This document shows positions 15,729 to 25,457 of a stretch of 64,000 nt of DNA, one piece after another; the first letter of the stretch is position 1, and the number at the start of each line of letters is the position of its first letter. This stretch comes from Bacteriovoracaceae bacterium (lineage in GTDB: Bacteria > Bdellovibrionota > Bacteriovoracia > Bacteriovoracales > Bacteriovoracaceae): NCBI GenBank assembly GCA_947450475.1, contig CANFVK010000005.1, forward strand, positions 31,763 through 95,762, read 5' to 3'. The notes below the pieces were generated by a model. The model worked only from the letters and a program-made list of their open reading frames with translations. It was not told the origin of the DNA and did not search any database. The translations under genes were made by a program, and so were the position numbers.

Positions 15729-16472
15729 ATGACAGAAGAAACTTTAGATAAGAAGCAAAAGCTGATTAAAGAAACCAAATCAATTTTACTTATTATTATT
15801 TCAGTCCTAACTTTTCGTTCAGTTTTTTTTGAACCATTTAGGATTCCTTCTGGTTCAATGATTCCAACATTGATGATTGGTGATTTTATTCTTGTTAATA
15901 AGTTTGCCTATGGTTTTAAAGTTCCATTCACCGATTTAGTTTTAGGAGACAAGAGCTTTGACCCGATTTATATCGCTGGCAAGAGTGATCCAAAGCGGGG
16001 TGATGTTGTTGTTTTTAAGTATCCCAAAGATCTTTCGGTTAATTATATAAAAAGAGTAATCGGTCTGCCGGGCGACACGCTCGAAATACGAAATAAAATT
16101 GTTTATATCAATGATAAGCCTATAGAGCCTAAAGAATTTGAAGGCAAGGAAATCAAGGATGATATGGATGAGAAGTTTAAGGGTTACAATTTAAAATTTT
16201 ACAAAGTTAAAACAGGCGAACATGAACATGTTATCCAGCAAGATAATGATAATTATTTTAAAGTTGATTTCGAAAAAACTAAAATTCCTGAGGGGAAGTT
16301 TTTCGTAATGGGAGACAATCGCGACTTCTCTTACGACGCCCGCTATTGGGGATTTGTTTCTCATGAACAAATTAAAGGAAGAGCAATGTTTGTTTGGTTC
16401 TCATTCATTTTTCCATTTAGTGAAAATCCAATGAAATTTCGACCAGGCAGGATTGGGACGGTCATTAATTAG
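15729..16472 (+). CDS. lepB: Signal peptidase I
   Basis: 247 residues with an N-terminal membrane anchor (~17-33). The catalytic serine is S43 in PSGSM, and the general-base lysine lies in NYIKRVIGLPGD. The C-terminal motif GDNRDFSYDARYWGFV is diagnostic. It cleaves Sec signal peptides on the periplasmic side. It has one clear anchor, whereas the E. coli enzyme has two. The ATG follows AGGT. The gene ends three bases from the convergent mutS2 stop with no visible terminator between them. Confidence 0.95.
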   Translation: MTEETLDKKQKLIKETKSILLIIISVLTFRSVFFEPFRIPSGSMIPTLMIGDFILVNKFAYGFKVPFTDLVLGDKSFDPIYIAGKSDPKRGDVVVFKYPKDLSVNYIKRVIGLPGDTLEIRNKIVYINDKPIEPKEFEGKEIKDDMDEKFKGYNLKFYKVKTGEHEHVIQQDNDNYFKVDFEKTKIPEGKFFVMGDNRDFSYDARYWGFVSHEQIKGRAMFVWFSFIFPFSENPMKFRPGRIGTVIN

Positions 16473-16475
16473 CCA

Positions 16476-18851
16476 TTAATTAAAAAATATCTTAGTACAT
16501 CCATCATTGCCCTCAATATTTTCCCAGCGAAGATCTCGGTATTCTTGTTTTAAAAAGCTCCGAAGCCAATTTTTTAGCACTCCATCTCCATGTCCATGGA
16601 TAATCGTTACAAATGGAATTTCGCCAGAATAGACTTCATCAATTGCTTGTTCACAAGTTTTTTGAAATTCATTTAATCTCATTCCTCGGCAATCTATTTC
16701 AATATCGCCTTTGACAACCCTGTCCACGTTAATGCGAACTGATTTCTCTGCGGCACGTATACCTGAAGGCCAGCGCAAAGTACTTGGCGCTACCCAAACA
16801 GAGAGAGCGCCATGTTGAATTTGAATTTCTTTTTTTCTCGCGTTTATCTGAACAACTTTAACATTTTTTTTGGCAACAATCGAAAAGACGGTCATGTTGA
16901 GCGAAATGTCCTCAAATGAAATAAATTGCAGATGGGAGTATTTATCCTCAATGTCATTTGAGAGTTGTTTCGATTTTGATTCTTGATTCAAGCTTGATTG
17001 AAGCTGACCAGTTTGTCTTGCAAGAATTTTTTTATTGGAAATTTCACCTTTTTTGACTTGTTCTAAAATAACCTCAGCTTGATCAAACAGTGCTCTTATT
17101 TTTTTTGTATAATCATTTAAGACACGCTCTCTTTCGAGAAAAAGTATGCCTTCCATTGATGCTTTTTGGTTTTTTAATTCAATAGTTAGGAGTCTATTAA
17201 AAGAAAGCTGTTTGTCTAGATCAATTTTCTTTTGCGATAGTTCTTGTAAAAGAGATTCGTAAGTAACTTGCTTGTGATCGAGTAAGTTTTTAGCGTTATT
17301 ACTTATTTGATTTAATAGTCCGAACTTCGCGGATAGATTTTCAAAAATTTTAAAAGCTAGAGAGCTTCCCGGTTCACCAAAAATGAGTTTGAAAGTTGGT
17401 CGATTTGTATCGAAATCATAGCCAACATGTGCTGAAACATAATCTTCGCGAGAATGCATAAATGTTTTTAAAACTTGATGGTGAGTGGAAATAATAATTT
17501 TTGATATTGAACGCTGATGAATTTCATCGATGAAAGAAATCGCCAACGCCGAAGCTTCTTCAGAAGAAGTTGAGTTGAAAATCTCGTCAATAATGATAAG
17601 GTTTCTAGATTTCAGATTTTGTAAAAGCTGTAGGTAATGCTTAGATTCAGAGGCAAAGGAACTCAAGCCTTCAGTAAGATTTTGATGATCGTGTGAAAAA
17701 TAAAACAAGTCTTCGACTGGATATACCCTTGCTGAAGTAGCCGGTAAAAAAAGACCAAGGTGAAGAAATAAAACGGAAAGACAAATAGATTTTAAGGCAA
17801 CTGTTTTCCCACCGGTATTTGGACCTGAAATGATCAAGCCCCGGTGGTTGATTTCAAGTTCTAAGTTGTTAGGTACCGGATTCGAAATTAGGGGGTGAAA
17901 TAGACCATGAAATTCAAAAGAAAATTTATCAGAGATTACTGGTTTGGAAAGACCTAACTTCACTGTATAGGTTGCCTTAGTGTAAAGCCAATCAATTTCT
18001 TCAAACCAGCATGCCGTGAGAGATATTTCTTGAGCAAAGCGATGAGTGACTTTGCTTAACTCAATGGTTAATTTTAAGATTGTTGATTCAATTTCAGATA
18101 AAAGAAATATACGCCGATTACTTTTTTCTCTTACCTCAAAAGGTTCAACAAATAAAGTCATGCCAGATTGAGATCTTGCAATGATTGGTCCCAGCTCCGA
18201 TTGATAGGAGTCAGATCGAACAGCTAAAACGTAGCGGTCATTGATAATATCGTAAGTATCCATTTGCAAGCGAGAAGCATAGAGTTCCGACTTAGATGCT
18301 TTTTGAACAGTAACTCGCAAGTCATGTTCTAGTCCCAAAACTTCCGCATAAAGTTTTTTAAGAAGTGGATGCTTTTCACAAGAAGCGTTTCCGCTAAAAT
18401 CAACAAACTCTCTTAGTGGAGTTATAAATTCCTTTTTCAGTTTGGCAGAAGCCTCAAGGGATAAACCATAGTCTTTTTCAAAAAAAATAGCTTTAAAGAA
18501 AGAAAAACAATCATTAAAGGTTTCTAAAAGTTGGGCGAAAAAATTAAGTTCGTAGGTAGTAAAAAATTTGCCTTTGTGTAAATCTGGAATAAGCATAAAA
18601 AATGCAACTGAGTCTGGGAGTCGGCGGATTTTTGAATTAAACTCTACTATATAATCGTCATAATTTTTGATAAAGATTTCTAGGCGATCTAAGTCGCGTT
18701 GAAGTAAGTCGGGGGTTCTGGCTTGAGGAGGGCCCTTGATGAAGCTTTTGGTTTTTTCAAAGTGTGATAAACTGGCAATATCTTCAGTGATCTGAAACCA
18801 ATCAAGAAGCTCGAGTGCTTCTAAGTTAGAATTGAGAAGATTTAAAGACAT
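16476..18851 (-). CDS. mutS2: MutS2 family ATPase/Smr nuclease
   Basis: 791 residues, normal for MutS2. It has the MutS core/lever region (~1-300), the ATPase with Walker A G343PNTGGKT350 and Walker B-like IIDEIF, a coiled connector (~500-620), and a C-terminal Smr domain (IDCRGMRLNEF and HGHGDGVLKNWLR). It lacks the mismatch-recognition domain of MutS. Known roles are anti-recombination, and rescue or splitting of stalled ribosomes in some bacteria. It is the only leftward gene between 9 and 41 kb. Its start codon overlaps that of the divergent NFACT gene inside CATG, and its stop sits 3 bp from that of lepB. Confidence 0.93.
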   Translation of the reverse strand: MSLNLLNSNLEALELLDWFQITEDIASLSHFEKTKSFIKGPPQARTPDLLQRDLDRLEIFIKNYDDYIVEFNSKIRRLPDSVAFFMLIPDLHKGKFFTTYELNFFAQLLETFNDCFSFFKAIFFEKDYGLSLEASAKLKKEFITPLREFVDFSGNASCEKHPLLKKLYAEVLGLEHDLRVTVQKASKSELYASRLQMDTYDIINDRYVLAVRSDSYQSELGPIIARSQSGMTLFVEPFEVREKSNRRIFLLSEIESTILKLTIELSKVTHRFAQEISLTACWFEEIDWLYTKATYTVKLGLSKPVISDKFSFEFHGLFHPLISNPVPNNLELEINHRGLIISGPNTGGKTVALKSICLSVLFLHLGLFLPATSARVYPVEDLFYFSHDHQNLTEGLSSFASESKHYLQLLQNLKSRNLIIIDEIFNSTSSEEASALAISFIDEIHQRSISKIIISTHHQVLKTFMHSREDYVSAHVGYDFDTNRPTFKLIFGEPGSSLAFKIFENLSAKFGLLNQISNNAKNLLDHKQVTYESLLQELSQKKIDLDKQLSFNRLLTIELKNQKASMEGILFLERERVLNDYTKKIRALFDQAEVILEQVKKGEISNKKILARQTGQLQSSLNQESKSKQLSNDIEDKYSHLQFISFEDISLNMTVFSIVAKKNVKVVQINARKKEIQIQHGALSVWVAPSTLRWPSGIRAAEKSVRINVDRVVKGDIEIDCRGMRLNEFQKTCEQAIDEVYSGEIPFVTIIHGHGDGVLKNWLRSFLKQEYRDLRWENIEGNDGCTKIFFN

Positions 18852-20151
18852 GATACAAACTCACCATCAATTACAAGTTATTTTTGAAGAATATAACAGT
18901 TTATTTTCAAAAAATGAATTTTATCCGATTCAAAAAGCATACTCAACGCCTCACTTTCTTGTTTTACAGATTCGGTTTCCAGGAAAAAGTGTCGCTCTTT
19001 ATATTGGAAGAGGAAATCAATATCAAGGGATATTTTTGAGTGATAAGTTGCCCCCATCTTTTTTGCGAGTTCAAGATCGTTTACTGGATTATTTAAGAAA
19101 ATATTTAGTAGGTGCCCGCATAAGCAGATTTATCTTAGATCCAGAAGCGATAAGCTTGTCCTTTAGATTCAAGAATGAACATAGTGATAATCTTTTTTTG
19201 TTTGGATATAAGGATCGTCAATTGTTTTTTGGTAAACAATCTAAAGACGAAATATATTTGAGTTGGAGTGGTGAAACTAAGCATCAAGGGGATTTGGAAG
19301 ATTATGTGACTTCTTATGGGGCTGATCGAACCAACTCACAAGTTGACGACTTCACTTTGGAGAATTATCTAGACAAGGAAAGTAAGAAGATTAAAGGGGC
19401 TCCATTTCAAAAAAAGAAGATTAAGTTTTTGCAAAGAAAACTTAAAAATATATCAGATGACATTTTGCTGGTGAAATTCTGGAAGCAAATGCAGATCGAC
19501 CTTGCTGAAGATAAAATAGATTTATCAACAAATGAAGTTGTTGTTTATGATCACGTATTTAAATTCTCAAAAAATGAAAGTATTTGGGAAAAAAAAGACA
19601 TCATATATAAAAAAATTAAACGCCTTAAAAAAGCAGAAGAAATACTCAATTATCGATTGGGGGAAACAATTTTGGAATTATCAAAGGTTCAGGTTGGTGA
19701 TTTTGAATTTGAGGTAACCAAAGAAAAAATTATCCAGCCACTTTGGATGAATAAATCTTTAAAAGCAAAAAACATAGATTCAAATATTCTCATAAAAAAC
19801 TTTATGATTAGAAATATTTCTGGCGTCATTTCGCTTGATGCCACAAGCAATGATTGGATCCGTGCACAGGCGTCTAAGCAGCACTATTGGTTTCATATTG
19901 ATAAATTTCCTGGCGCTCATTGTATTTTAAAGACCGATGATTTTGCTCAGTTGAGACAGGTCGATATTGAGGCACTTGCATCGATGCTTAGAGATTTTTC
20001 GAAGCTAGAAATCACCGATATTCCCGTTGTATATACTCAGGTAAAAAACCTTAAGGGTATTAAAGGTTCAAAGGGAGAGGTGATAATAAAAAAACAAAAG
20101 CACTTAAGGTGCGTATACAATAATTGGAAAGAAATAATTTCCATTCACTAG
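18850..20151 (+). CDS. NFACT-family protein (RqcH/FbpA-like)
   Basis: 434 residues from ATG 18850. The C-terminal NFACT-R domain is clear (DWIRAQASKQHYWFHIDKFP, then VVYTQVKNLKGIKGSKGEVI). The N-terminal NFACT-N part is shorter and divergent, and the middle (~185-290) is a lysine-rich coiled coil. In RqcH, which extends stalled nascent chains with alanine, an Asp-Arg pair in NFACT-N is important. The aligned region here (LDPEAISLSF) lacks it by my alignment. So the protein may bind tRNA or ribosomes without tailing activity. An in-frame TTG at 18832 is possible but has no better ribosome site. Confidence 0.8.
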   Translation: MIQTHHQLQVIFEEYNSLFSKNEFYPIQKAYSTPHFLVLQIRFPGKSVALYIGRGNQYQGIFLSDKLPPSFLRVQDRLLDYLRKYLVGARISRFILDPEAISLSFRFKNEHSDNLFLFGYKDRQLFFGKQSKDEIYLSWSGETKHQGDLEDYVTSYGADRTNSQVDDFTLENYLDKESKKIKGAPFQKKKIKFLQRKLKNISDDILLVKFWKQMQIDLAEDKIDLSTNEVVVYDHVFKFSKNESIWEKKDIIYKKIKRLKKAEEILNYRLGETILELSKVQVGDFEFEVTKEKIIQPLWMNKSLKAKNIDSNILIKNFMIRNISGVISLDATSNDWIRAQASKQHYWFHIDKFPGAHCILKTDDFAQLRQVDIEALASMLRDFSKLEITDIPVVYTQVKNLKGIKGSKGEVIIKKQKHLRCVYNNWKEIISIH

Positions 20152-20215
20152 TCAGATTTGAAAGGAATCAAGGCTGAAGTTAGAATAAAGTGAATGAATA
20201 AAAGTGGAAAAATCA

Positions 20216-21040
20216 ATGAAATACCTTTTAATTTTTACCCTCGCTATTTCTTCAAATCTTTTTGGTGCTGGCCTAGAAAAGATTGAAGAGATAGAACAAT
20301 TTGAAATCAGAAGTTATGCTCCACAGAAAGTGGGGGTTACTGATCTTGTTTTTGAAGCTCGGATTGATAATTTGACAGAAATGCTAACAAAAAACCTGGC
20401 CGTTGGAAAATTAGTAGATGTTTCGTATAAAATTTACTGGGCATCTCCCTCACAATATAAAATCGAAGTTCAAGGTTTGCCAAAGGGGTTTGCCGAAGTT
20501 AAGCAGGATTTAATTTCATTAATTAGAGGGAAAATGGAGTTTGTTCTTCCAGAAAAATTTATGGAAAAATTTAAAGGCTATAGCCTTAAGGCAGAAAGTG
20601 TTTCTGAAGGAAAGTTAATTAGGGCGATTGATCCAACTTATACCATGGTAACTTCGGAAGTGGATATTTTGATGGATAAAAACGGTATTTTAAAGACTAT
20701 AGAAACAAAGACGACAGGTCCTGCCGTTCGCTCTGAGTTTAGCTATTCGCCTAAGTCGTGGAGTAATAATAAGCTCGTGTTGGATAAAATTGTTCTAAGA
20801 ACAATGCAGACTGGAGTAAAGCTTAGTACCATCAACGATGTAGAATATTTAAGTGTAAATGGTATAGGATTACCTTCAAAAATTACGGTAAGAAATATAA
20901 GTGAAGCCACCGTACCTGCGACAAAAAAAGAAAAAGAAAAAAAATTAAAAAAAGAAATTGGATCAGTTATTCGATTCAGCAAGTATGAAGTGAATACAGG
21001 TAAGGCGTTGCGATTTATTAATGAAGGCCAAAGAAAATAG
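20216..21040 (+). CDS. Exported hypothetical protein (LolA-like size)
   Basis: 274 residues from ATG 20216 (GTGGA seven bases upstream; an in-frame GTG at 20204 is less likely). Signal peptide ~1-18 (KYLLIFTLAISSNLFGAG). The mature part is rich in beta-strand patterns (YKIYWASPSQYKIEVQG, TYTMVTSEVDILMDKNG) as in LolA/LolB-like lipid-binding folds, but no diagnostic motif is seen. Residues ~240-255 are a lysine/glutamate-rich linker. It ends 8 bp before the giant lipoprotein gene, so the two are probably co-expressed and may act together in the periplasm. Confidence 0.75.
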   Translation: MKYLLIFTLAISSNLFGAGLEKIEEIEQFEIRSYAPQKVGVTDLVFEARIDNLTEMLTKNLAVGKLVDVSYKIYWASPSQYKIEVQGLPKGFAEVKQDLISLIRGKMEFVLPEKFMEKFKGYSLKAESVSEGKLIRAIDPTYTMVTSEVDILMDKNGILKTIETKTTGPAVRSEFSYSPKSWSNNKLVLDKIVLRTMQTGVKLSTINDVEYLSVNGIGLPSKITVRNISEATVPATKKEKEKKLKKEIGSVIRFSKYEVNTGKALRFINEGQRK

Positions 21041-21048
21041 GGAATGCT

Positions 21049-24000
21049 TTGCAAAAAACTTTGCACAAAATATTGCTCAGTTCTTTAATTTCTACGCTGC
21101 TAGTAACAGCACTTTCATGTCAAAAGCAGTCCTCTCCAGACATAGCTCGCGACGAGATTAGGGGCACCAGAGAGCTTCAAAGGCTGGAGGCGTGTTCAAA
21201 GGTTAATTTTAACAAGGGCGTTTTGCTTTATAAAAATATTTTATTGCTTTTTGTCTGCACTAAGTGGGACGAAAAATATCCAAGTATGTTCGCTTCAATA
21301 AATAAAATGAGTCAGGCGTCTTGGGATCAATTGATGACCCCGATTGATCAATCATTTATAGAAAATCAACAAAGAAGAAATCGCTTTTTTAAAAACATAA
21401 GAGAGCTTGATGCGAAAAATGGTTTAGATGATTTAAGTCGCGTTATTGTTGCCCTTAATGAATCGAATTTTTTCGATTCAATCAAAGCTATTTTTAAATG
21501 TGTTGAGAATCCAACTGATACTGCTTGCAATGAAAGAAAGGGACGCATTCCGAACAAAAAATCGCTTAAAAACATTTTTAAAATAGTAGATTTTAAAACC
21601 GAGACAGTTGATAACTTATCTAGAGTTATTAAGATTCTGGTGAAAAGCTTAGGAAGTAATCAAGAAGCTCTTCGCATTGAGATTAACAAATTGCGAGCAT
21701 CGCCCCTATACGTGGTAACAAGATTACGTGTTGTAGATGCGCTTGCTGAAAAAATCAAGGAAGGCTTAAGTGACGAAGATCGACAATTTTTGAGCAAAAT
21801 TCTTTTGACAGGTTCAGCCTTAAAAAAAGAGCCTTGGATCTATCAATGGATACATGATGCAAAAATGAATCGCGATAATTTTAGAGATCTTCTAGAGTAC
21901 CCAGTTCTTGTTAACCCTCAGTTTGCCAATGAGTTTAGTGCAGTTAAAAAACTCTATGACGATGGCTTGGCGTGTTCAATCCGGAATGCCTCTAACCCCA
22001 ATGAGCTTATTGATTTTGATTTGAAAAATCACCTCTTTAACTATCTCTCAACAATAAAAAACTCCAATCAAAAGGACTTTTTCGATTATTCTTCGGCCAA
22101 CTTGGTGGGAATGAAAATGTCTACCGAAATATGCAGAGAGCTTGAATTAAATAAATACAACCTAAACCTCAATCAGGTTCTGGTCAACTTTATGCAATTC
22201 ATGGCGGACAAAAGTCATTACGACCTTGCAAAATTCTTATTAAATCAAACCACCATAAGGGGAGACGCTGACAAAAGCTTTGCTGAAAATCTTTACTTGG
22301 CTGATTTTTTTGCAAATAAAATTTTTAATGCGGCCAATGAGTTCAATGCCAATATTACCAAATCTAGTAGAGACATATTTCCGATTACCTACGACATTTT
22401 AAAATCATTTCCTGTTGAACAGTACTTATCTATGGGCGAATTTATCCAGTCGGCCGGTGGAGCGGAAAATGAGGTTTTACTAAAAGGGGCTGCGGACTTC
22501 TGGATTTTTTTTAACTCGGAGGAGAAAAACTTTCTCTTTAATTTTATTGATCGCCACTTTGATAAAGATACAAACTATGTGCTACTTTTTGATTTTTATT
22601 CAAAATTTCTTGACGACCTCAACGAAGTTCAGCCTATCTTCAAAGAAGCCTGGATCTCTACACCAGTCAAAGAGGAGATGAGTTATTTGGCATTTGAAGA
22701 TGTTATGTCAAAGCTCGCTGGCAAAGAGACATTAGAGGATTTTAAAAATTTTTTTTCGCGGGATCAGATTTTAAAAGTTCTTGAAATTATTTCCAATGGT
22801 CAAAGCATCAACAGTATTGCTAAAGAAGAAATTCAATATATAAATTCAGATTATTATATTTTAAAAACAAGAAGTGAGCCTTACAAATTTAAGGTAAGTT
22901 ATAATCCCGCAGATGACATTGGTTATGATTCCCAAGCAATCATTGATTGCATTAAAACCTTTAATGCTCTAGATACCGGTCTCTACCAATTAATTCACAA
23001 ATTTCCTTCGGCATGCAGCAAAGTAACAAATGAAAATATATCATTAAGATTGTTTGGTTGGTTAAATAGTGTTGATAACACATACTCTAAACATAGATCA
23101 AGCAATGCAATTGAGGATTCTTTGTTAGACGACAAGGGGATTTTAAGTCCATACATGCTTAATGGAACAATTGCACTTACAAAAACTTTAGATAATCTAA
23201 TTGGTCCTTGGCGCTCATCTGTTCCGACTCACCAGGGTTTTAGTTATCTGTTAGATTCAACAAGTTATTACTTTAATCAAAGAAAAGGGCTTTCTGTTCT
23301 TGGTCAAAATTTAAGTTGGATTGATTCTTTCTTTGAAGTTGCACCAGATAGCAATGTTCAACATCGCAATTCCCTCGTGAAGATCATGACCAGGGAAGAA
23401 AATTTTTCTTACACTCAACAGGTGTTTATTCACCTAGGAAAAATTCTTTTAGACTATGGAGATTGGATTAAATCAGGTGAATACCAAAAAAGCCTAAATC
23501 GCTCTCTTGGTGCCTATGATCCTAAAAATGATTGCACTAGAGTTGTTAATCAAGTTGTCTCCCCCTACCCTTGTCCTTCAAAAGACATCGTTAAAACATT
23601 TGGCGGAGACATTTTAAATTATTTGCATAATGTTTGGGAGCCAGAGCAAGGCTCGCCAATTGCGATGTTGCTTAAGTCCGTCAAAGTAGGTGAGGGTCTC
23701 GATATTCCACTGAGAAGTAATAATTCGCAGAAATACCGAATTTCTCTGGCAGAAACTTTTAGGTATTTGTACGATACGAGTGACAAGTCTTATGTACTTA
23801 ATCGACAAAAAATAAATTTTGTGAATGATAAAAATGAAACTTCTTTGGAAGAACTAACTACGCTTGAAAGGGTAGAGTCGGTCATAAGAGAGGTTCGATT
23901 TGGAAATAATTATCTCGGAGCTTCTTTTTTAAATGCAGTAGTACATGGTGATAATTACAATTCAGATGTCTCAAACAAAAAGAAACTTTTACAAAAATGT

Positions 24001-25359
24001 ATAAAGTTGCCAGTTGTTCATTGTGGTCGATTAATGTCGAAGGATGATCTAAGAATGGCAAATAATTCACTTGAAGTTTTCGATGCACTTTCAGATGTTA
24101 ACAATGCAAGAGGCCTTGAGCCAAAGTTTCAATTTGGAAATTACTTAAAAACCTTTGAGCAATCACTTGTTGCTTCATCATCATTGGAAGCTCAAAAAGT
24201 TAGATTAATACCTCTTGGAAACGAAACACTCAAAAAGCATAACGGAAAAATTCTAAGTGACTTAACCGTTATGTCGGCAATGAGCAATATGGCTAGAGTT
24301 ATCAGAGACAGAATCGGAAGGAGTAGAAATGAGTTTGAGTCATTTATTGGAAATGAGGATTTCAAGCGGGTAGACCGCTCACTCCTATATGGCTTCAACC
24401 TTCCGCAAGCCGGAGCCGCGGCTGAAAAACTGATCAAAAAATTAAAATCTACACCAATGGGAGAGTCTCAAAACTTATTTGAACTAGGAGTCGATTGGAT
24501 AGCGTCTTTGAATTATGAAGAAACCCGCTTAGTGGAAGATACTATTGCAAGAACTCTTTTAATCTCATCATACCTAGGCAGTCCGGAAAATGTTTTTGGA
24601 GTAAAGGGTCCTGAGTATAAAAGTATATCAAAATATTCCAATAACAATATGTTCCAATTATTCTTAGCAGCAGAAAGGATCATAGATTACTGGCCAATAC
24701 TAAAGAAATATTTTCCAGGTGATGTTAAGCTTATTAATGTAATTAAGCCTATCAATCAATTTTTATTTTTTATTTCAAGTAAATTAAAAGTAAGCAGCGA
24801 TCCACTTCAAAATAATACCTATCTAGCGTTGAATGATTTTTTTACAGTATTGCAAACGGTTATGTTTGATCAATTACCAAATTCGCAATTAGGATTAAGT
24901 GACAATGATTCTACCCAAGGTCTAAATTTGTTAATTGAAACTTTAAAAATTCCGAGGTTGGTATCAAGTGCTTATGACACCTCACGCTCAAATTACAATT
25001 TCATTAATACTTTCTATGAAACGGATGGACAATGGTTTTTAACAGCAGGCCAAAATATAACAAGAGTTGCACAGTCGTCTAAAGTTGACCTTTCGGCATT
25101 GAAGGACTACTTGGCATTTACCTCGAAAAATCTGGTCTGTTTTAGTGGTGAGGGAACATGTAAGAGTAACTATCACTATGATGAACCCGCTCAATTAATA
25201 AAATTTCTTGTTAAAAAAAGTGATACAGGCCAAACCCATCTGCAACTGCTCAATCAAAAAGTATTTTTAGAAAATGCTGATCAAATTTATCAAATGATTG
25301 ATGAATTACTTCCGGCCATTATAATTAAGGAAAAAAAACCGTTAATTTTAATTAACTGA
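21049..25359 (+). CDS. Very large exported protein, probable lipoprotein (1436 aa), unknown function
   Basis: Signal peptide with a cysteine at residue 24 in VTALSCQKQ. The lipobox is loose (A-L-S-C), but the following Gln-Lys and flexible stretch fit a lipoprotein. The remaining ~1400 residues are mostly helical, with no recognised domain and no obvious repeat. Scattered cysteines occur, some in close pairs (CIRNASN region, CTRVVNQ...CPS, CFSGEGTC), possibly disulfides. Start is TTG 21049 with AGGGAA upstream. The nearby ATG at 21044 is in another frame and soon stops. It follows the 274-aa exported protein by 8 bp. Function cannot be assigned. Confidence 0.8.
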   Translation: MQKTLHKILLSSLISTLLVTALSCQKQSSPDIARDEIRGTRELQRLEACSKVNFNKGVLLYKNILLLFVCTKWDEKYPSMFASINKMSQASWDQLMTPIDQSFIENQQRRNRFFKNIRELDAKNGLDDLSRVIVALNESNFFDSIKAIFKCVENPTDTACNERKGRIPNKKSLKNIFKIVDFKTETVDNLSRVIKILVKSLGSNQEALRIEINKLRASPLYVVTRLRVVDALAEKIKEGLSDEDRQFLSKILLTGSALKKEPWIYQWIHDAKMNRDNFRDLLEYPVLVNPQFANEFSAVKKLYDDGLACSIRNASNPNELIDFDLKNHLFNYLSTIKNSNQKDFFDYSSANLVGMKMSTEICRELELNKYNLNLNQVLVNFMQFMADKSHYDLAKFLLNQTTIRGDADKSFAENLYLADFFANKIFNAANEFNANITKSSRDIFPITYDILKSFPVEQYLSMGEFIQSAGGAENEVLLKGAADFWIFFNSEEKNFLFNFIDRHFDKDTNYVLLFDFYSKFLDDLNEVQPIFKEAWISTPVKEEMSYLAFEDVMSKLAGKETLEDFKNFFSRDQILKVLEIISNGQSINSIAKEEIQYINSDYYILKTRSEPYKFKVSYNPADDIGYDSQAIIDCIKTFNALDTGLYQLIHKFPSACSKVTNENISLRLFGWLNSVDNTYSKHRSSNAIEDSLLDDKGILSPYMLNGTIALTKTLDNLIGPWRSSVPTHQGFSYLLDSTSYYFNQRKGLSVLGQNLSWIDSFFEVAPDSNVQHRNSLVKIMTREENFSYTQQVFIHLGKILLDYGDWIKSGEYQKSLNRSLGAYDPKNDCTRVVNQVVSPYPCPSKDIVKTFGGDILNYLHNVWEPEQGSPIAMLLKSVKVGEGLDIPLRSNNSQKYRISLAETFRYLYDTSDKSYVLNRQKINFVNDKNETSLEELTTLERVESVIREVRFGNNYLGASFLNAVVHGDNYNSDVSNKKKLLQKCIKLPVVHCGRLMSKDDLRMANNSLEVFDALSDVNNARGLEPKFQFGNYLKTFEQSLVASSSLEAQKVRLIPLGNETLKKHNGKILSDLTVMSAMSNMARVIRDRIGRSRNEFESFIGNEDFKRVDRSLLYGFNLPQAGAAAEKLIKKLKSTPMGESQNLFELGVDWIASLNYEETRLVEDTIARTLLISSYLGSPENVFGVKGPEYKSISKYSNNNMFQLFLAAERIIDYWPILKKYFPGDVKLINVIKPINQFLFFISSKLKVSSDPLQNNTYLALNDFFTVLQTVMFDQLPNSQLGLSDNDSTQGLNLLIETLKIPRLVSSAYDTSRSNYNFINTFYETDGQWFLTAGQNITRVAQSSKVDLSALKDYLAFTSKNLVCFSGEGTCKSNYHYDEPAQLIKFLVKKSDTGQTHLQLLNQKVFLENADQIYQMIDELLPAIIIKEKKPLILIN

Positions 25360-25392
25360 TTTCTTTAATCGGGTTCACCTTATTTTACACAG

Positions 25393-25420
25393 TTGAAGAA
25401 TGAAAAACTCCCTTTATACT
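25393..25420 (+). promoter_or_regulatory. Candidate sigma-70-type promoter for the rlmI-moxR-bat operon
   Basis: TTGAAG (25393-25398), a 16-base spacer and TATACT (25415-25420), 38 bp upstream of the rlmI start. The match is good at both boxes, and this is the first gap after the giant lipoprotein gene. Confidence 0.45.
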
Positions 25421-25457
25421 AAAGATAAGACAAAAAATTACCTGGCCTGAGGCTATT

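Noticed and set aside
16464..16486. Repeated ATTAATTA between lepB and mutS2 as a bidirectional terminator
   Set aside because: The stem would be all A/T and the sequence is partly coding on both sides; no convincing hairpin.
20743..21066. Leftward frame of 107 codons between the exported proteins
   Set aside because: Antisense to the end of the 274-aa exported protein gene, no ribosome site, composition typical of a shadow frame.
21044..21088. ATG at 21044 as the start of the giant lipoprotein
   Set aside because: It is in a different frame that stops within about 15 codons; TTG 21049 has a proper signal peptide and AGGGAA upstream.
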